DNA of 64,000 nucleotides from positions 184,932-248,931 of the forward strand of contig NZ_JACCBX010000001.1 in the NCBI RefSeq assembly GCF_013409995.1, read 5' to 3'. The position numbers were made by a program, and so were the translations under genes. Of this stretch, positions 53,519 to 63,800 are shown one piece after another. The first letter of the stretch is position 1; each line of letters opens with the position of its first letter. The DNA comes from Neobacillus driksii. GTDB taxonomy: Bacteria; Bacillota; Bacilli; Bacillales; Cytobacillaceae. The notes below the pieces were generated by a model, which saw nothing but the letters and a program-made list of their open reading frames with translations, was not told the DNA's origin and did not search any database.

Positions 53519-54319
53519 ATGAGATTACATAATAAGGTAGCCATCATTACCGGGAGCGGCAGTGGAATTGGCAAAGCTGCTGCTGATGTATTTGCATCAC
53601 AAGGAGCAAAAATCGCGGTGGTTGATATTAATGAAGAAAAACTTAATCAGACTGTCCAGGAATTACAGCAGCAGGGCTGCGTGGTAATGGGGATTTGCTG
53701 CGATCTTTCCAATGAAGACAAAGTAAAAGATTTGATTGCTTCTGTGATTCAAAGATTTGGTGGAATTGATATTTTATTTAACAATGCTGGGACCATTTTA
53801 CCCAAAGGGATTGAAGAAATCGAGGGACATGAATGGAATAGGCTTTTTGACGTGAATGTAAAAAGTATGTTCCTAACCATTAAATATGGATTAGCCTATT
53901 TAAAGGCGAGCAAAGGCTGCATCGTGAATATGGGTTCGATGACAGGGGTTGTCGGCCAGCAATTTAATCCGGCCTATTCCGCAACGAAGGGTGCCGTTAT
54001 TGCGTTAACAAAAGCGCTTGCGATTGACCTTGCGCCACATGGAGTCAGAGTGAATTCGATTAGTCCTGCTGGTGTCAAAACACCGTTGCTAGCGGATTGG
54101 CTGCAACTGCAGGAAAATCCGGAGCAGGCAAGTCTGGCCCAGGATCGTTCCCATTTATTAGGGAGAACAGCGACCCCAAATGAAATTGCCAATGTTGCCT
54201 TATTTCTAGCAAGTGATGATTCCTCCTTTGTAACAGGTGAAAATATTGTTGTAGATGGCGGTGCCACTATTGGGTATGCAGCTGGGCCTAAGCCAGAATG
54301 GGATCGTGTAGAAGTATAA
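53519..54319 (+). CDS. SDR family dehydrogenase, possible L-fucose dehydrogenase
   Basis: 266 residues. TGSGSGIGKA binds the cofactor; Asp36 in VVDINEE favours NAD; NNAG is present; the catalytic triad is Ser140, Tyr153, Lys157. The operon contains two SDR enzymes, as the pathway requires: one oxidises L-fucose to the lactone and the other oxidises 2-keto-3-deoxy-L-fuconate. Which is which is uncertain. This one lies beside the lactonase, and the other beside the FAH-family hydrolase, which suggests the assignment given. Confidence 0.8.
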   Translation: MRLHNKVAIITGSGSGIGKAAADVFASQGAKIAVVDINEEKLNQTVQELQQQGCVVMGICCDLSNEDKVKDLIASVIQRFGGIDILFNNAGTILPKGIEEIEGHEWNRLFDVNVKSMFLTIKYGLAYLKASKGCIVNMGSMTGVVGQQFNPAYSATKGAVIALTKALAIDLAPHGVRVNSISPAGVKTPLLADWLQLQENPEQASLAQDRSHLLGRTATPNEIANVALFLASDDSSFVTGENIVVDGGATIGYAAGPKPEWDRVEV

Positions 54320-54345
54320 TAAAATGATTGAAAAGAGGGGTAAAC

Positions 54346-54681
54346 ATGGCGGCATATGATTTCAATTCTGACATGTCAAGCATTGTTTTGAATAATATAG
54401 ACAATGTCGCGACAATGCTCTGTGATGTGAAAGCGGGAGAAACGATTACCTACACGTTGGAAGGAAAACCACAGACATTGGTGGTAAAGGATGACATTCG
54501 TTTTGGACATAAAGTGGCATTACGTCCGATTCCAAAAGGGGAACGAATTCTGAAATATGGGGAATCAATTGGTGCTGCATCGGAGTTTATTGATCGTGGT
54601 GAACATGTACATGTTCATAATATCGAAGGGATTCGCGGTCGGGGAGATGCTCATACACAAAAAGAGGTGAAGAATTCATGA
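54346..54681 (+). CDS. UxaA-family dehydratase, small SAF-domain subunit
   Basis: 111 residues, the SAF (antifreeze-like) domain that forms the N-terminal part of altronate/galactarate dehydratases, here a separate protein. LCDVKAGETITYTLEG and the histidine-rich GEHVHVHN are typical. ATG 54346 follows AGAGGGG. It shares four bases with the large subunit gene. With it, the likely job is L-fuconate dehydration to 2-keto-3-deoxy-L-fuconate. Confidence 0.85.
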   Translation: MAAYDFNSDMSSIVLNNIDNVATMLCDVKAGETITYTLEGKPQTLVVKDDIRFGHKVALRPIPKGERILKYGESIGAASEFIDRGEHVHVHNIEGIRGRGDAHTQKEVKNS

Positions 54682-55838
54682 CCATCATAAAGGGATATAA
54701 AAGACCAGACGGTACGGTAGGGATTCGAAATCATGTGCTTCTAATGCCAACAGTCATTTGTTCAAATCAAGTGGTGAACCGAATTGAGCAGCAGGTGTCT
54801 GGAACTGTTGCGATTCCCCACCAGCATGGCTGCAGCCAGGTGGGTAAAGACAAGGAAAGAACACATCAAGTATTGGTCGGTATGGGGAAAAACCCTAATG
54901 TCGGTGCCGTCTTAATTATCAGCCTTGGCTGCGAGGTTATGAATGCCGAACAAATTCGCGATGAAATCAAGGAAACAGGCAAACCGGTCATCTGGCTTGA
55001 TATCCAAGATGAAGGTGGGACAATAAAGACGATCCAAAAAGGAATCGAAGCTGCGAAGGAATTGGTAACACAAGTCCAGAATGCACATAGAGTCGATATT
55101 GATTTATCTGAATTAAATGTCGGGGTAAAATGCGGCGGGTCTGATGCCACATCAGGCTTATGCAGTAACCCGTCACTTGGGAAGGCGTCTGACTTAATTG
55201 TTGCCGAAAATGGCACAATTGTCATGGGCGAAACCACCGAAATCATAGGGGCGGAACATATTTTAGCGGAAAAAGCGGTATCTGCCAAAGTCCTTACGAA
55301 ACTTTACGATTGTATCAGAAATTTTGAAGCGGAAATCGACCGTATGGGAGTAGACATGCGCGGCGGGAATCCAAGTCCAGGCAATATTGAGGGCGGATTG
55401 TCAACCATTGAAGAGAAATCCCTGGGTTGTATTAGTAAAGCGGGCACTTCACCGCTGCAGGGTGTTATTGAATACGCAGAACCAATTAATGGGAATGGGT
55501 TTTACTTCATGGACTCCCCCGGAAATGATATTGAATGTGTTTCCGGTATGGCTGCAGCAGGTGTACATCTCGTCTGTTTCACGACTGGGGTTGGAACGCC
55601 AACCGGTAATCCGATTATTCCTGTCATCAAAATTACAGGGAACGAACGAACAGCCAAGCGCATGGAGGACAATATTGATATTGATACCAGCGCAGTATTG
55701 CAAGGAAAAGAAACACTTGAACAAGCAGGGAAGAGAATTTTTGATGAAATTGTCAGTGTTGCTTCCGGCAGCCTAACAAAGGCCGAAATTTTAGGACATC
55801 AGGAATTTAGCATCAATAGAATCGGAATCAGTTTATAA
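54678..55838 (+). CDS. UxaA-family dehydratase, large subunit (likely L-fuconate dehydratase)
   Basis: 386 residues matching the C-terminal part of altronate hydrolase: GYKRPDGTVGIRNH at the start, PHQHGCSQVG, and CGGSDATSGLCSNP. Such enzymes remove water from sugar acids with a bound metal. The same split arrangement (Cj0482/Cj0483) lies in the Campylobacter jejuni fucose locus. Fuconate as substrate is inferred from the flanking lactonase, SDR and FAH genes. Confidence 0.83.
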   Translation: MTIIKGYKRPDGTVGIRNHVLLMPTVICSNQVVNRIEQQVSGTVAIPHQHGCSQVGKDKERTHQVLVGMGKNPNVGAVLIISLGCEVMNAEQIRDEIKETGKPVIWLDIQDEGGTIKTIQKGIEAAKELVTQVQNAHRVDIDLSELNVGVKCGGSDATSGLCSNPSLGKASDLIVAENGTIVMGETTEIIGAEHILAEKAVSAKVLTKLYDCIRNFEAEIDRMGVDMRGGNPSPGNIEGGLSTIEEKSLGCISKAGTSPLQGVIEYAEPINGNGFYFMDSPGNDIECVSGMAAAGVHLVCFTTGVGTPTGNPIIPVIKITGNERTAKRMEDNIDIDTSAVLQGKETLEQAGKRIFDEIVSVASGSLTKAEILGHQEFSINRIGISL

Positions 55839-55882
55839 CAAATGGCACGTTGCAGATTCTGTTTATGAAAGGAATTAAAATC

Positions 55883-56656
55883 ATGAGATTAAAGGATAAA
55901 GTTGCATTAATTACGGGTTCAGGGTCAGGGATTGGCAAGTGTACAGCCATTCAGTTTGCCAAAGAAGGTGCAATGGTTGTAATCAATGATTTAGATTCGG
56001 AAAAAGGACAGGAGACGGTTCAGGAAATCGTTCAATCAGGCGGAAATGCGATTTTTATTCAGGCTGATGTAACTGACCCGGAATCTGTCCACGGCATGAT
56101 TGAACAAATCATTGAGAAGTTTTCGCGAATTGACGTTCTCTTTAATAATGCCGGGATTAGCGGGGTAGGACGTTTGCATGAAATTGAACCGGAGACGTGG
56201 GATAAAGTTATCAATGTGAACATTAAAGGGGTCTATCTGCCAAGCAAATATACGATTCCGCACATGATGGAGCAAGGAGGCGGTTCCATTATTAATATGT
56301 CATCCTGTATCGCGGAAATCGGGCTATTAAACAGGGCCTCCTATGCAGCTACAAAAGGAGCGGTACTCTCCCTGACAAAATCGATGCAGGTTGATTACGC
56401 ACCGTACAATATTCGTGTAAATGCCTTGCTTCCGGGGACGATCTTGACACCATTTGTCCAAAACTATTTAAAAACTTCCTATGATAATCCGGAGGAAGCC
56501 ATTCAGACGATTAAAACGAGACAATTAAGCGGTGAACTTGGCCGCCCGGAAGATGTGGCACAGGCAGCCTTGTTCCTAGCATCAGATGAGTCGAAATTTA
56601 TGATGGGTTCGCCTCTTTACATTGACGGCGGAGTCGTATTTGGGAAAAACGCCTAG
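55883..56656 (+). CDS. SDR family dehydrogenase, likely 2-keto-3-deoxy-L-fuconate dehydrogenase
   Basis: 257 residues with TGSGSGIGKC, Asp36 or nearby acidic residues after the second strand (NAD preference), NNAG, and catalytic Ser141, Tyr154, Lys158. ATG 55883 follows AAAGGAATT. It is followed by an FAH-family hydrolase, the enzyme expected to use its product, 2,4-diketo-3-deoxy-L-fuconate. The assignment of this step is by order only. Confidence 0.8.
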   Translation: MRLKDKVALITGSGSGIGKCTAIQFAKEGAMVVINDLDSEKGQETVQEIVQSGGNAIFIQADVTDPESVHGMIEQIIEKFSRIDVLFNNAGISGVGRLHEIEPETWDKVINVNIKGVYLPSKYTIPHMMEQGGGSIINMSSCIAEIGLLNRASYAATKGAVLSLTKSMQVDYAPYNIRVNALLPGTILTPFVQNYLKTSYDNPEEAIQTIKTRQLSGELGRPEDVAQAALFLASDESKFMMGSPLYIDGGVVFGKNA

Positions 56657-56683
56657 ATTAATGAAAGAAATGGAGGAACTACG

Positions 56684-57583
56684 TTGAAATTTTTAACGCT
56701 TGATAATGAAGGACGAAAAACCTTAGGTGTCAAAATTGAAGCGGGTATTATTGATGTGGAAGCGGCTTTGATCAGCGGAAATGATGAAAAGATCCCTACA
56801 ACCATTACAGAAGTTATTGAACATGGGAAAGAGGCAGTGGAAAAGGTTAGGGATTTTATTAACCAGTTGGATACAACGGATAATCCTCCCTATTTAGTGG
56901 ATGAGGATCATTGTACATATGGACCATGTGTTGTGCAACCGAATAAAATCATCTGTGTAGGCTTAAATTACCGTAGGCATGCAGATGAAACAAATGCACC
57001 GTATCCGCAGGTTCCGATTCTCTTCAATAAATTTAATAACACCTTAACGGGTCATGAGCGCGATATTGCGGTACCAAGCGTAACCGAGAAACTTGATTAT
57101 GAAGTAGAACTAGGGGTTGTCATTGGCAAAAAGGCAAAATATGTATCAAAAGCGGAAGCCCTTAATCATGTATTTGGCTATTGTACGGTAAATGATTTAT
57201 CGGCACGCGATCTTCAGTTAAAAACACCGCAATGGCTGTTGGGAAAAACATGTGATGATTTCAGTCCTGTCGGTCCTTATCTTGTGACTGCGGATGAGGT
57301 AGGGGATCCGCAAAACTTACAGTTAAAGACCCTTGTTAATGGCGAAGTGCGGCAAAATTCAAATACGGGGGATATGATCTTCAATGTTGCGGAAATTGTC
57401 AGCTATATCTCGCAACATATGACATTGGTTCCCGGCGATCTTATTTTAACAGGCACCCCTGAAGGTGTTGTACTAGGAAAGCCTGAAGCGGAGCAGGTGT
57501 ATCTTCAGCCAGGCGACGTTGTAACCGTGGAGATTGAAAAGTTAGGATCATTAACTAATACTTTTGTAAAAGAAACGATTTAA
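56684..57583 (+). CDS. FAH-family hydrolase, likely 2,4-diketo-3-deoxy-L-fuconate hydrolase
   Basis: 299 residues with a C-terminal fumarylacetoacetate-hydrolase domain. KLDYEVELGVVIG (Glu140, Glu142) and VNDLSARDLQ (Asp171) are the metal ligands. It would split the diketo acid to pyruvate and L-lactate, the last step of the non-phosphorylative fucose pathway. It begins with TTG after GGAGG. Confidence 0.85.
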   Translation: MKFLTLDNEGRKTLGVKIEAGIIDVEAALISGNDEKIPTTITEVIEHGKEAVEKVRDFINQLDTTDNPPYLVDEDHCTYGPCVVQPNKIICVGLNYRRHADETNAPYPQVPILFNKFNNTLTGHERDIAVPSVTEKLDYEVELGVVIGKKAKYVSKAEALNHVFGYCTVNDLSARDLQLKTPQWLLGKTCDDFSPVGPYLVTADEVGDPQNLQLKTLVNGEVRQNSNTGDMIFNVAEIVSYISQHMTLVPGDLILTGTPEGVVLGKPEAEQVYLQPGDVVTVEIEKLGSLTNTFVKETI

Positions 57584-57588
57584 TTACA

Positions 57589-57612
57589 ATAGATAGATAG
57601 ATAGATAGATAG
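57589..57612. repeat. Tetranucleotide repeat (ATAG)6
   Basis: Six perfect ATAG units lie 5 bases after the FAH gene stop and 41 bases before the fucosidase start codon. Such tracts change length by slippage. It is not inside a gene, so any effect would be on the leader of the GH29 message. Confidence 0.9.
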
Positions 57613-57653
57613 AGAACGAAGTGAATAGTGACTTAAAAAGAGGGAGTGACAAA

Positions 57654-58931
57654 ATGATGACAAGAGAAGAGCGTGTGCAGTGGTTTATGGAGGACCGCTT
57701 CGGCTTATTTATCCATTGGGGACTTTATTCGATCCCTGCCAGAGGAGAATGGGTACGAAGCTTCGAGTGTTTAAGTAATGAAGACTACCAGCCGTATTTT
57801 GAAGAATTTAATCCAACCAGTTATAACCCGCGGGAATGGGCAAAAGCCGCTAAGGCAGCAGGACAGAAATACGTGGTCCTTACTGCGAAACACCATGACG
57901 GTTTTTGCTTATTTGATAGTAAGCTGACTGATTACAAAGCAACCAATACGCCGGCGGGGCGAGACCTCATTAAGGAATACGTGGAGGCTTTTCGTGAGGA
58001 AGGTCTAAAGGTCGGACTCTACTATTCTATTATTGATTGGTATCATGCAGATTTTCCTAAATACGGCGATCGCCAGCACCCGATGCGGAACAATGAGGAA
58101 TATAAGGATGAAGTGACCGATTTCTCCCGTTATGTAAATTACTTCCATGGGCAAGTGAAGGAACTGTTATCCAATTACGGCAAAATTGATATTCTCTGGT
58201 TTGACTTTTCCTATGACGACATGACCGGGGAGAAATGGGAGGCAACGAAACTAGTAGAAATGATTCGTTCCATCCAGCCTGATGTCCTGATTGATAATCG
58301 TCTTGGCGGTAATATTAAGTCTGCTGAGCCGGAAGTGTATGCCGGTGACTTCTACTCACCTGAACAGATTATTCCGGTCGGCGGCATCGTGAATGGAAAC
58401 GGGGAGCCGATTCCATGGGAAGCATGCATTACGTTAAATGATCATTGGGGCTATCATTCAAAGGATGTAAACTATAAATCTCCGAAACAGGTTATTCGCA
58501 CATTAGTAGAATGTGTCAGCAAGGGTGGAAATTTGCTGCTAAATGTAGGTCCGGATGCGAAAGGGGTTATTCCGAAGCAGTCCTTGGCGATTTTATCCGA
58601 AGTCGGAGAGTGGTTGGAGAAAAACGGCGACAGCATCTATGGTTGTACGGCATCATCATTGGCCAAGCCGGAGTGGGGACGTTATACACAAAAAGGCCGC
58701 TTTTTATATGCGCATGTGTATGACCGCGGCATTGGGCCAATTTACTTCCAAGGCTTAAAAGGAAAAATTAAAAAAGCACGTTTTCTGGCAGACGGCAGCG
58801 AATTGAAGGTAGAAGTACCGTGGATGGCAGAGCAGTATTCTGATATAGAAAATGGCGCATTTATCACGTTAACAGGGGCAGCATTGCCGGATGAGAGTGA
58901 CACAGTTATTGAATTGGAACTAATTGGTTAA
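57654..58931 (+). CDS. GH29 alpha-L-fucosidase 2
   Basis: 425 residues, no signal peptide. RFGLFIHWGLYS, TAKHHDGFCLFD and DILWFDFSYD are GH29 blocks; Asp184 is the expected nucleophile. It is only distantly alike to the 50021 enzyme, so the two may differ in linkage preference. ATG 57654 lies 7 bases after GGGAG; the longer frame from 57621 has no site. It sits in the fucose catabolic operon just after an ATAG repeat tract. Confidence 0.88.
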   Translation: MMTREERVQWFMEDRFGLFIHWGLYSIPARGEWVRSFECLSNEDYQPYFEEFNPTSYNPREWAKAAKAAGQKYVVLTAKHHDGFCLFDSKLTDYKATNTPAGRDLIKEYVEAFREEGLKVGLYYSIIDWYHADFPKYGDRQHPMRNNEEYKDEVTDFSRYVNYFHGQVKELLSNYGKIDILWFDFSYDDMTGEKWEATKLVEMIRSIQPDVLIDNRLGGNIKSAEPEVYAGDFYSPEQIIPVGGIVNGNGEPIPWEACITLNDHWGYHSKDVNYKSPKQVIRTLVECVSKGGNLLLNVGPDAKGVIPKQSLAILSEVGEWLEKNGDSIYGCTASSLAKPEWGRYTQKGRFLYAHVYDRGIGPIYFQGLKGKIKKARFLADGSELKVEVPWMAEQYSDIENGAFITLTGAALPDESDTVIELELIG

Positions 58932-58999
58932 ATAGCTAGTTAGTCTATTGATTGAAGTGTGAAATCCTATAAATTAGAAGAAAAAAGGAGTCTTGAAAA

Positions 59000-59878
59000 A
59001 TGAAACTAGGAATTAGTTCTTATAGTCTATTAAAAGATATCAAAGCAGGCAAGATGACCATTCTAGACGTCGTCCAATGGGTTGCTGACAACGGCGGTGA
59101 GCATCTTGAACTTGTGCCATACGGTTTTACCGTTGTTGACCAGCCAGAGTTAGCCGACCAAATCCGCGAGAAGGCCAAGTCTGTGGGAATTGAGCTATCT
59201 GCCTACTCGTTGCCGGCAAATTTCATTCAACCAGACGAGGAAGCCTTCGAAGCTGAGGTTGAGCGTTTGAAACAGCATGTTGATATCGTGAACCGTATGG
59301 GCATCAAAATCATGCGTCATGATGTAACTGCCTTCACGCTGCCGCCGGAGCAAATGACGATCCACTATTTTGAAGAGCATTTTGATGAAATGGTGCGCGG
59401 CAGTCAATTACTTGCCGATTATGCTGCCCAATTCGGCATTACCACCACCATTGAAAATCACGGCTTTAATGTGCAATCAAGCGACCGTGTTCAGCGTGTG
59501 ATTCATGCCGTGAACCGTCCTAATTTCAAAAACACTCTTGATGTGGGGAATTTCCTTTGTGCAGATGAGGCACCGCTTGTTGGCGTTAAGAAGAATCTTC
59601 CATATGCTGCAACCGTTCATTTTAAAGATTTCTATATCCGTCCTTTCTATGAGAATCCGGGGGGCGGCGAATGGTTTGGCACTGTAAACGGAAACTATTT
59701 GCGCGGGGCTATTGTTGGCCATGGCGACATTAATATTCGTGAAATTGTGAAACTTGTCAAACGCTCCGGCTACGATGGATACCTTACAATTGAATTCGAG
59801 GGTATGGAAGATTGTCAGGTTGGGACCAAAATTGGGATGGACAATATTAGAAGATTCTGGGATGAGGTGAGTAAATAG
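59000..59878 (+). CDS. Xylose isomerase-like TIM-barrel protein 2
   Basis: 292 residues, close paralogue of the 25065 protein (same MKLGISSYSL start and the same metal blocks IENHGF, LDVGNF, HFKDF, IEFEG). AAAAAGGAG precedes its ATG. It ends one base into the next gene. Its role is not clear; the textbook fucose pathway does not need it. It may handle another sugar released with fucose. Confidence 0.83.
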   Translation: MKLGISSYSLLKDIKAGKMTILDVVQWVADNGGEHLELVPYGFTVVDQPELADQIREKAKSVGIELSAYSLPANFIQPDEEAFEAEVERLKQHVDIVNRMGIKIMRHDVTAFTLPPEQMTIHYFEEHFDEMVRGSQLLADYAAQFGITTTIENHGFNVQSSDRVQRVIHAVNRPNFKNTLDVGNFLCADEAPLVGVKKNLPYAATVHFKDFYIRPFYENPGGGEWFGTVNGNYLRGAIVGHGDINIREIVKLVKRSGYDGYLTIEFEGMEDCQVGTKIGMDNIRRFWDEVSK

Positions 59879-60765
59879 TGGCTTTTAATAAATTAACCAA
59901 CAACATTGGCGTTATTGTGGATAGTCTTCGCTTACCCATCCGCGAAGGTCTTAAAGTTGCAAAGGACCTTGGTGCAGACGGTGTCCAAATTTATGCGGTT
60001 TCAGGCGAGATGAGTCCGGAAAATTTATCCTCTTCAGCCCGGAGAGATTTAAAAGATTACATTGCGTCTTTAGGATTAGAAATTTCCGCCCTATGCGGCG
60101 ATCTCGGAGGACATGGATTTCAGGATGGCGCTGTGAACCTTGAGAAAGTGGAGAAGTCAAAGCGGATCCTTGACCTGGCTGTAGAATTAGGAACGACCAT
60201 TGTCACGACGCATATTGGCATCGTTCCTGAAGATCCTTTCTCCCGTGTGTATGAGGATATGCAAAAGGCTTGCGAGGAGCTTGGTGTATACGCAAAAAGC
60301 TTGGATGCCTTTTTTGCGATTGAAACAGGTCCAGAGACCGCTGCAACATTGAAAACATTTTTGGATTCATTAAGTACAAATGGCGTTTCTGTTAACTTTG
60401 ATCCGGCTAATATGGTGATGGTCACGGGGGATGATCCTGTGGAGGGTGTCAAACTTCTGAAGGATTACATCGTTCATACCCATGTGAAGGACGGCGCCAG
60501 ATATAAGCTGGTTGACCCACGTGATGTATATGGTGCTCTTGGCTATGGCGGAGGTGTCGATCACGAGAAGATTGCCAAAATGGTGACAGAAGGCGAATTC
60601 TTTAGAGAGCTTCCACTTGGACAAGGAAAGGTAGACTTCCCGCGCTATTTCGCAGCGCTTCAAGAAATTGGGTATAAGGGTTACTTAACGATTGAACGTG
60701 AGGTCGGGACCAACCCTGCCCATGACATTGGCGAGGCAATCAAATATATTCGCACATTTAAATAA
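59878..60765 (+). CDS. Xylose isomerase-like TIM-barrel protein 3
   Basis: 295 residues, same superfamily but a different branch. Metal-site blocks are IETGPE, NFDPANM, HVKDGAR and TIEREVG. GTG 59878 overlaps the previous stop by one base, so the two are coupled. It closes the operon before a terminator. Proteins of this branch are usually annotated as sugar phosphate isomerase/epimerase without a known reaction. Confidence 0.83.
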   Translation: MAFNKLTNNIGVIVDSLRLPIREGLKVAKDLGADGVQIYAVSGEMSPENLSSSARRDLKDYIASLGLEISALCGDLGGHGFQDGAVNLEKVEKSKRILDLAVELGTTIVTTHIGIVPEDPFSRVYEDMQKACEELGVYAKSLDAFFAIETGPETAATLKTFLDSLSTNGVSVNFDPANMVMVTGDDPVEGVKLLKDYIVHTHVKDGARYKLVDPRDVYGALGYGGGVDHEKIAKMVTEGEFFRELPLGQGKVDFPRYFAALQEIGYKGYLTIEREVGTNPAHDIGEAIKYIRTFK

Positions 60766-60784
60766 AGCGAGGACACTTCTTTTA

Positions 60785-60828
60785 AGTATGGCAGATATCT
60801 AGAGTCAATCTGCCATACTCTTTTTTTA
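60785..60828 (+). terminator. Terminator of the fucose operon
   Basis: Perfect 12-bp stem (60785-60796 with 60808-60819), 11-base loop, then a run of seven T. Confidence 0.9.
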
Positions 60829-60861
60829 CTTTGAGAGTTTGATAGCTTGGAGGGAGACCGT

Positions 60862-63800
60862 TTGCAGAGAATCCACCGATTGATTCAGTATTTAAACCAA
60901 CACCAAGTCTTAGAGTCCGTTCAAATCCCCGATTGGCGGGCAAAACGAGGGTTTTACGCCGAGCCATTAACGTATGAATTTGAATCTGAAGGAACCATCC
61001 TTGCGAATGAAGGGGACTTGTTAATCCATTCAGGAACCACGATGTTTTTGGAAAAAGAAGTGTCCATCCCAAAAGGGTGGCGAAATCGACCATTTGGCTT
61101 CACCTTTTTAGTTGGAGCACAGGGACGCCCCACCAACCATGAGGGATTAGTTTCATTAGATGGACATGCCTATCATGGGATTGACCGCAACCGGAGCTAT
61201 GTCCCTTTTCCGGAAAATGTACGGGGACAGGAAAAAGTCCAGATCAAAATTGAATTATTTAACCCCGCTGCCCAATCGGTTGATGAGTTAAATCATCAAA
61301 ATGAACCGGCAGAATTTGACCCGCCGCCCCTTACGCTTCTAAAAGGGCGAATTGAGCTGCCCAATACAGCTGTCCAAAGTCTTTTGGCGACCGTGAAATG
61401 TTACTTTGAAGCCAGCAAGTTGCTGCCGGAAGGTAACCTGGAAAAATACAAAATGATCACGGAATTGACAGAGGTGTATCACAAGATTCTTTTTGAAAAA
61501 CCGGAGGCCCTAACCAATCCATCATGGGTTGCTGAGATAGAAGATGACTTAAAGATAAAGCTTGCAGACATAGCGGGAAGTTCGCAGGGACAGATGCTGA
61601 TGGTTGGACAATCCCATATCGATTTAGCCTGGCTTTGGCCTATGAAGGAAGCCGTTCGTAAGTGCAGCCGGACCTTTTCGACGATGAGTACATTGCTTGA
61701 TGAAAATCCGAACTTTACCTATGCCCAGAGCCAGCCTCAAGCTTACGCATTTGTAAAAGAGCATTATCCTGAAATCTATCAGAGGGTAAAAAAGCATATT
61801 GCGGATGGCCGTTGGGAAGTGGTCGGAGGCATGTGGGTGGAGCCTGATTTAAATATGCCTTCCGGTGAATCATTAGTACGTCAGCTCTTATATGGCATGA
61901 AATTTTATAAGGATGAATTCGGGGTTCAGCCAAAAATTGAGTGGCTACCGGATACATTTGGATATTGTGCCTCTCTGCCGCAATTGTTAAAGAAAGCGGG
62001 GCTGGATTACTTCATGACCACGAAAATGAATTGGAATGATACGAACCCCTTTCCCTATGATTTGTTTTATTGGGAAGGCATCGATGGGACGCGGGTCCTT
62101 TCCTATTTGAATCATGGGCTGAATGAATATACCCATCCAAAGGAAATTGAGAATCACTGGAATCATTTTAAGCAAAAGAAAGACTATCCCAAACAGATGC
62201 TGTTATATGGTCATGGAGATGGCGGCGGCGGAGTGACACAGGAAATGATTGACTATCTGGATCGTTCCTCCTCACTTCCTGGCCTGCCGGCTGTAGTGAA
62301 TAGTACAGCCCATGAATTCTTCGATGGCATACGCCAAGCAGACCCACATTTGCCTACATGGGTAGGGGATCTGTATTTAGAGCTTCATCGGGGAACCTAT
62401 ACCACACATGCCCGGAATAAGAAATGGAATCGCAAAGCGGAAGTTCTTTACCGGGAGGTAGAAGTTTGGAGCAGCATCGCTTCAAGCTTTACAGGGATTA
62501 GCCCTCTTCCGTCATTGGAGGAAGGTTGGAAATTACTTCTGTTAAACCAATTTCATGATATTATTCCAGGCACTTCTACTCCGGAAGTTTATTTAAAGTC
62601 AGAAGTGGATTACAATGAAATTTTTGAACTTGGTGAAAAGGTGAAACGGGATGCCCTGCGTTCGTTAGAAAGGCAAATTAAGACGGTAGGTGAAGGGGAT
62701 CCTCTACTCTTGTTTAACAGTTTATCCTGGAAACGATCAGAAACGGTGAGACTGGTTGGCGGTCTTGAATTAGCCGGAAAGGTCGCGGTCAATCAGGATG
62801 GTGAGATCCTTTCAACGGACATCCTTCCATTGGATCATGGCCAACTGGAATTATCCTTTTATGTTCCTGACATTCCCGAAATGGGGTACACGACAGTATG
62901 GTTGAAAAATAGGGAAAATCCGCTTATCCATAATCAAGATGAATTCGGTCACGAATGGGAAACAGCCTTTTATTTAGTGAACTGGAACGAAAAGGGGGAA
63001 ATTTCCCGTCTGTATGACAAGTTGGCCCAGCGTGATGTCCTGTGTAATGGCGGGGCTGCCAATCAGCTTCAATTATTTCATGACCGTCCGCTCTACTGGG
63101 ATGCATGGGATATTGACCCGAAATTTGAAGACCAGCCTGCAGAAACGGCGGTCCTATTAGAGAAAGGGATTCAAAAAGGCGAGACGAAGGATGTCATTCG
63201 TTTTAAATGGCAGCTGGCAGAATCCGTTATCGAACAAGATATGATTCTGTACCATCAAAGTAAACGAATTGACTTCCAAACGAAAGTAGATTGGCAAGAA
63301 CGGCATAAACTATTAAAAGTGGCATTCCCTGTCGAGGTAGTAAGTCATAAAGCGACGTATGAAATTCCATTCGGATCAGTCGAAAGGGCAACCCATACCA
63401 ATACTAGCTGGGAAAAGGCACAATTTGAGGTTTGCGGGCACCGCTTTGCGGACCTTTCGGAAGCGGGCTATGGTGTGAGTTTGTTAAATGACTGCAAGTA
63501 TGGATATGACGTGAAAAAAAACGTATTGCGGCTTTCTTTATTACGTGCACCGAAATGGCCGGATCCGGGGGCGGATCTCGGGCATCACGAATTTACCTAC
63601 TCTCTTTTCCCACATGAAGGAGACTTCCGAGAGGCGGAAGTAGTGAAGCGGGGCTATGAGTTGAATCATCCTGTAGTGGTCGTAAGCACCTCTTCCCATA
63701 AAGGAAATCTTCCAAGTTCGAATTCCTTTATCGCGACACGGTCTAAACATGTCATTCTTGATACAGTGAAAACCTCCGAGGATGGCACAGGACTTACGCT

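Noticed and set aside
54866-55288. 140-codon open frame on the minus strand
   Set aside because: Antisense to the conserved dehydratase large subunit; no ribosome site.
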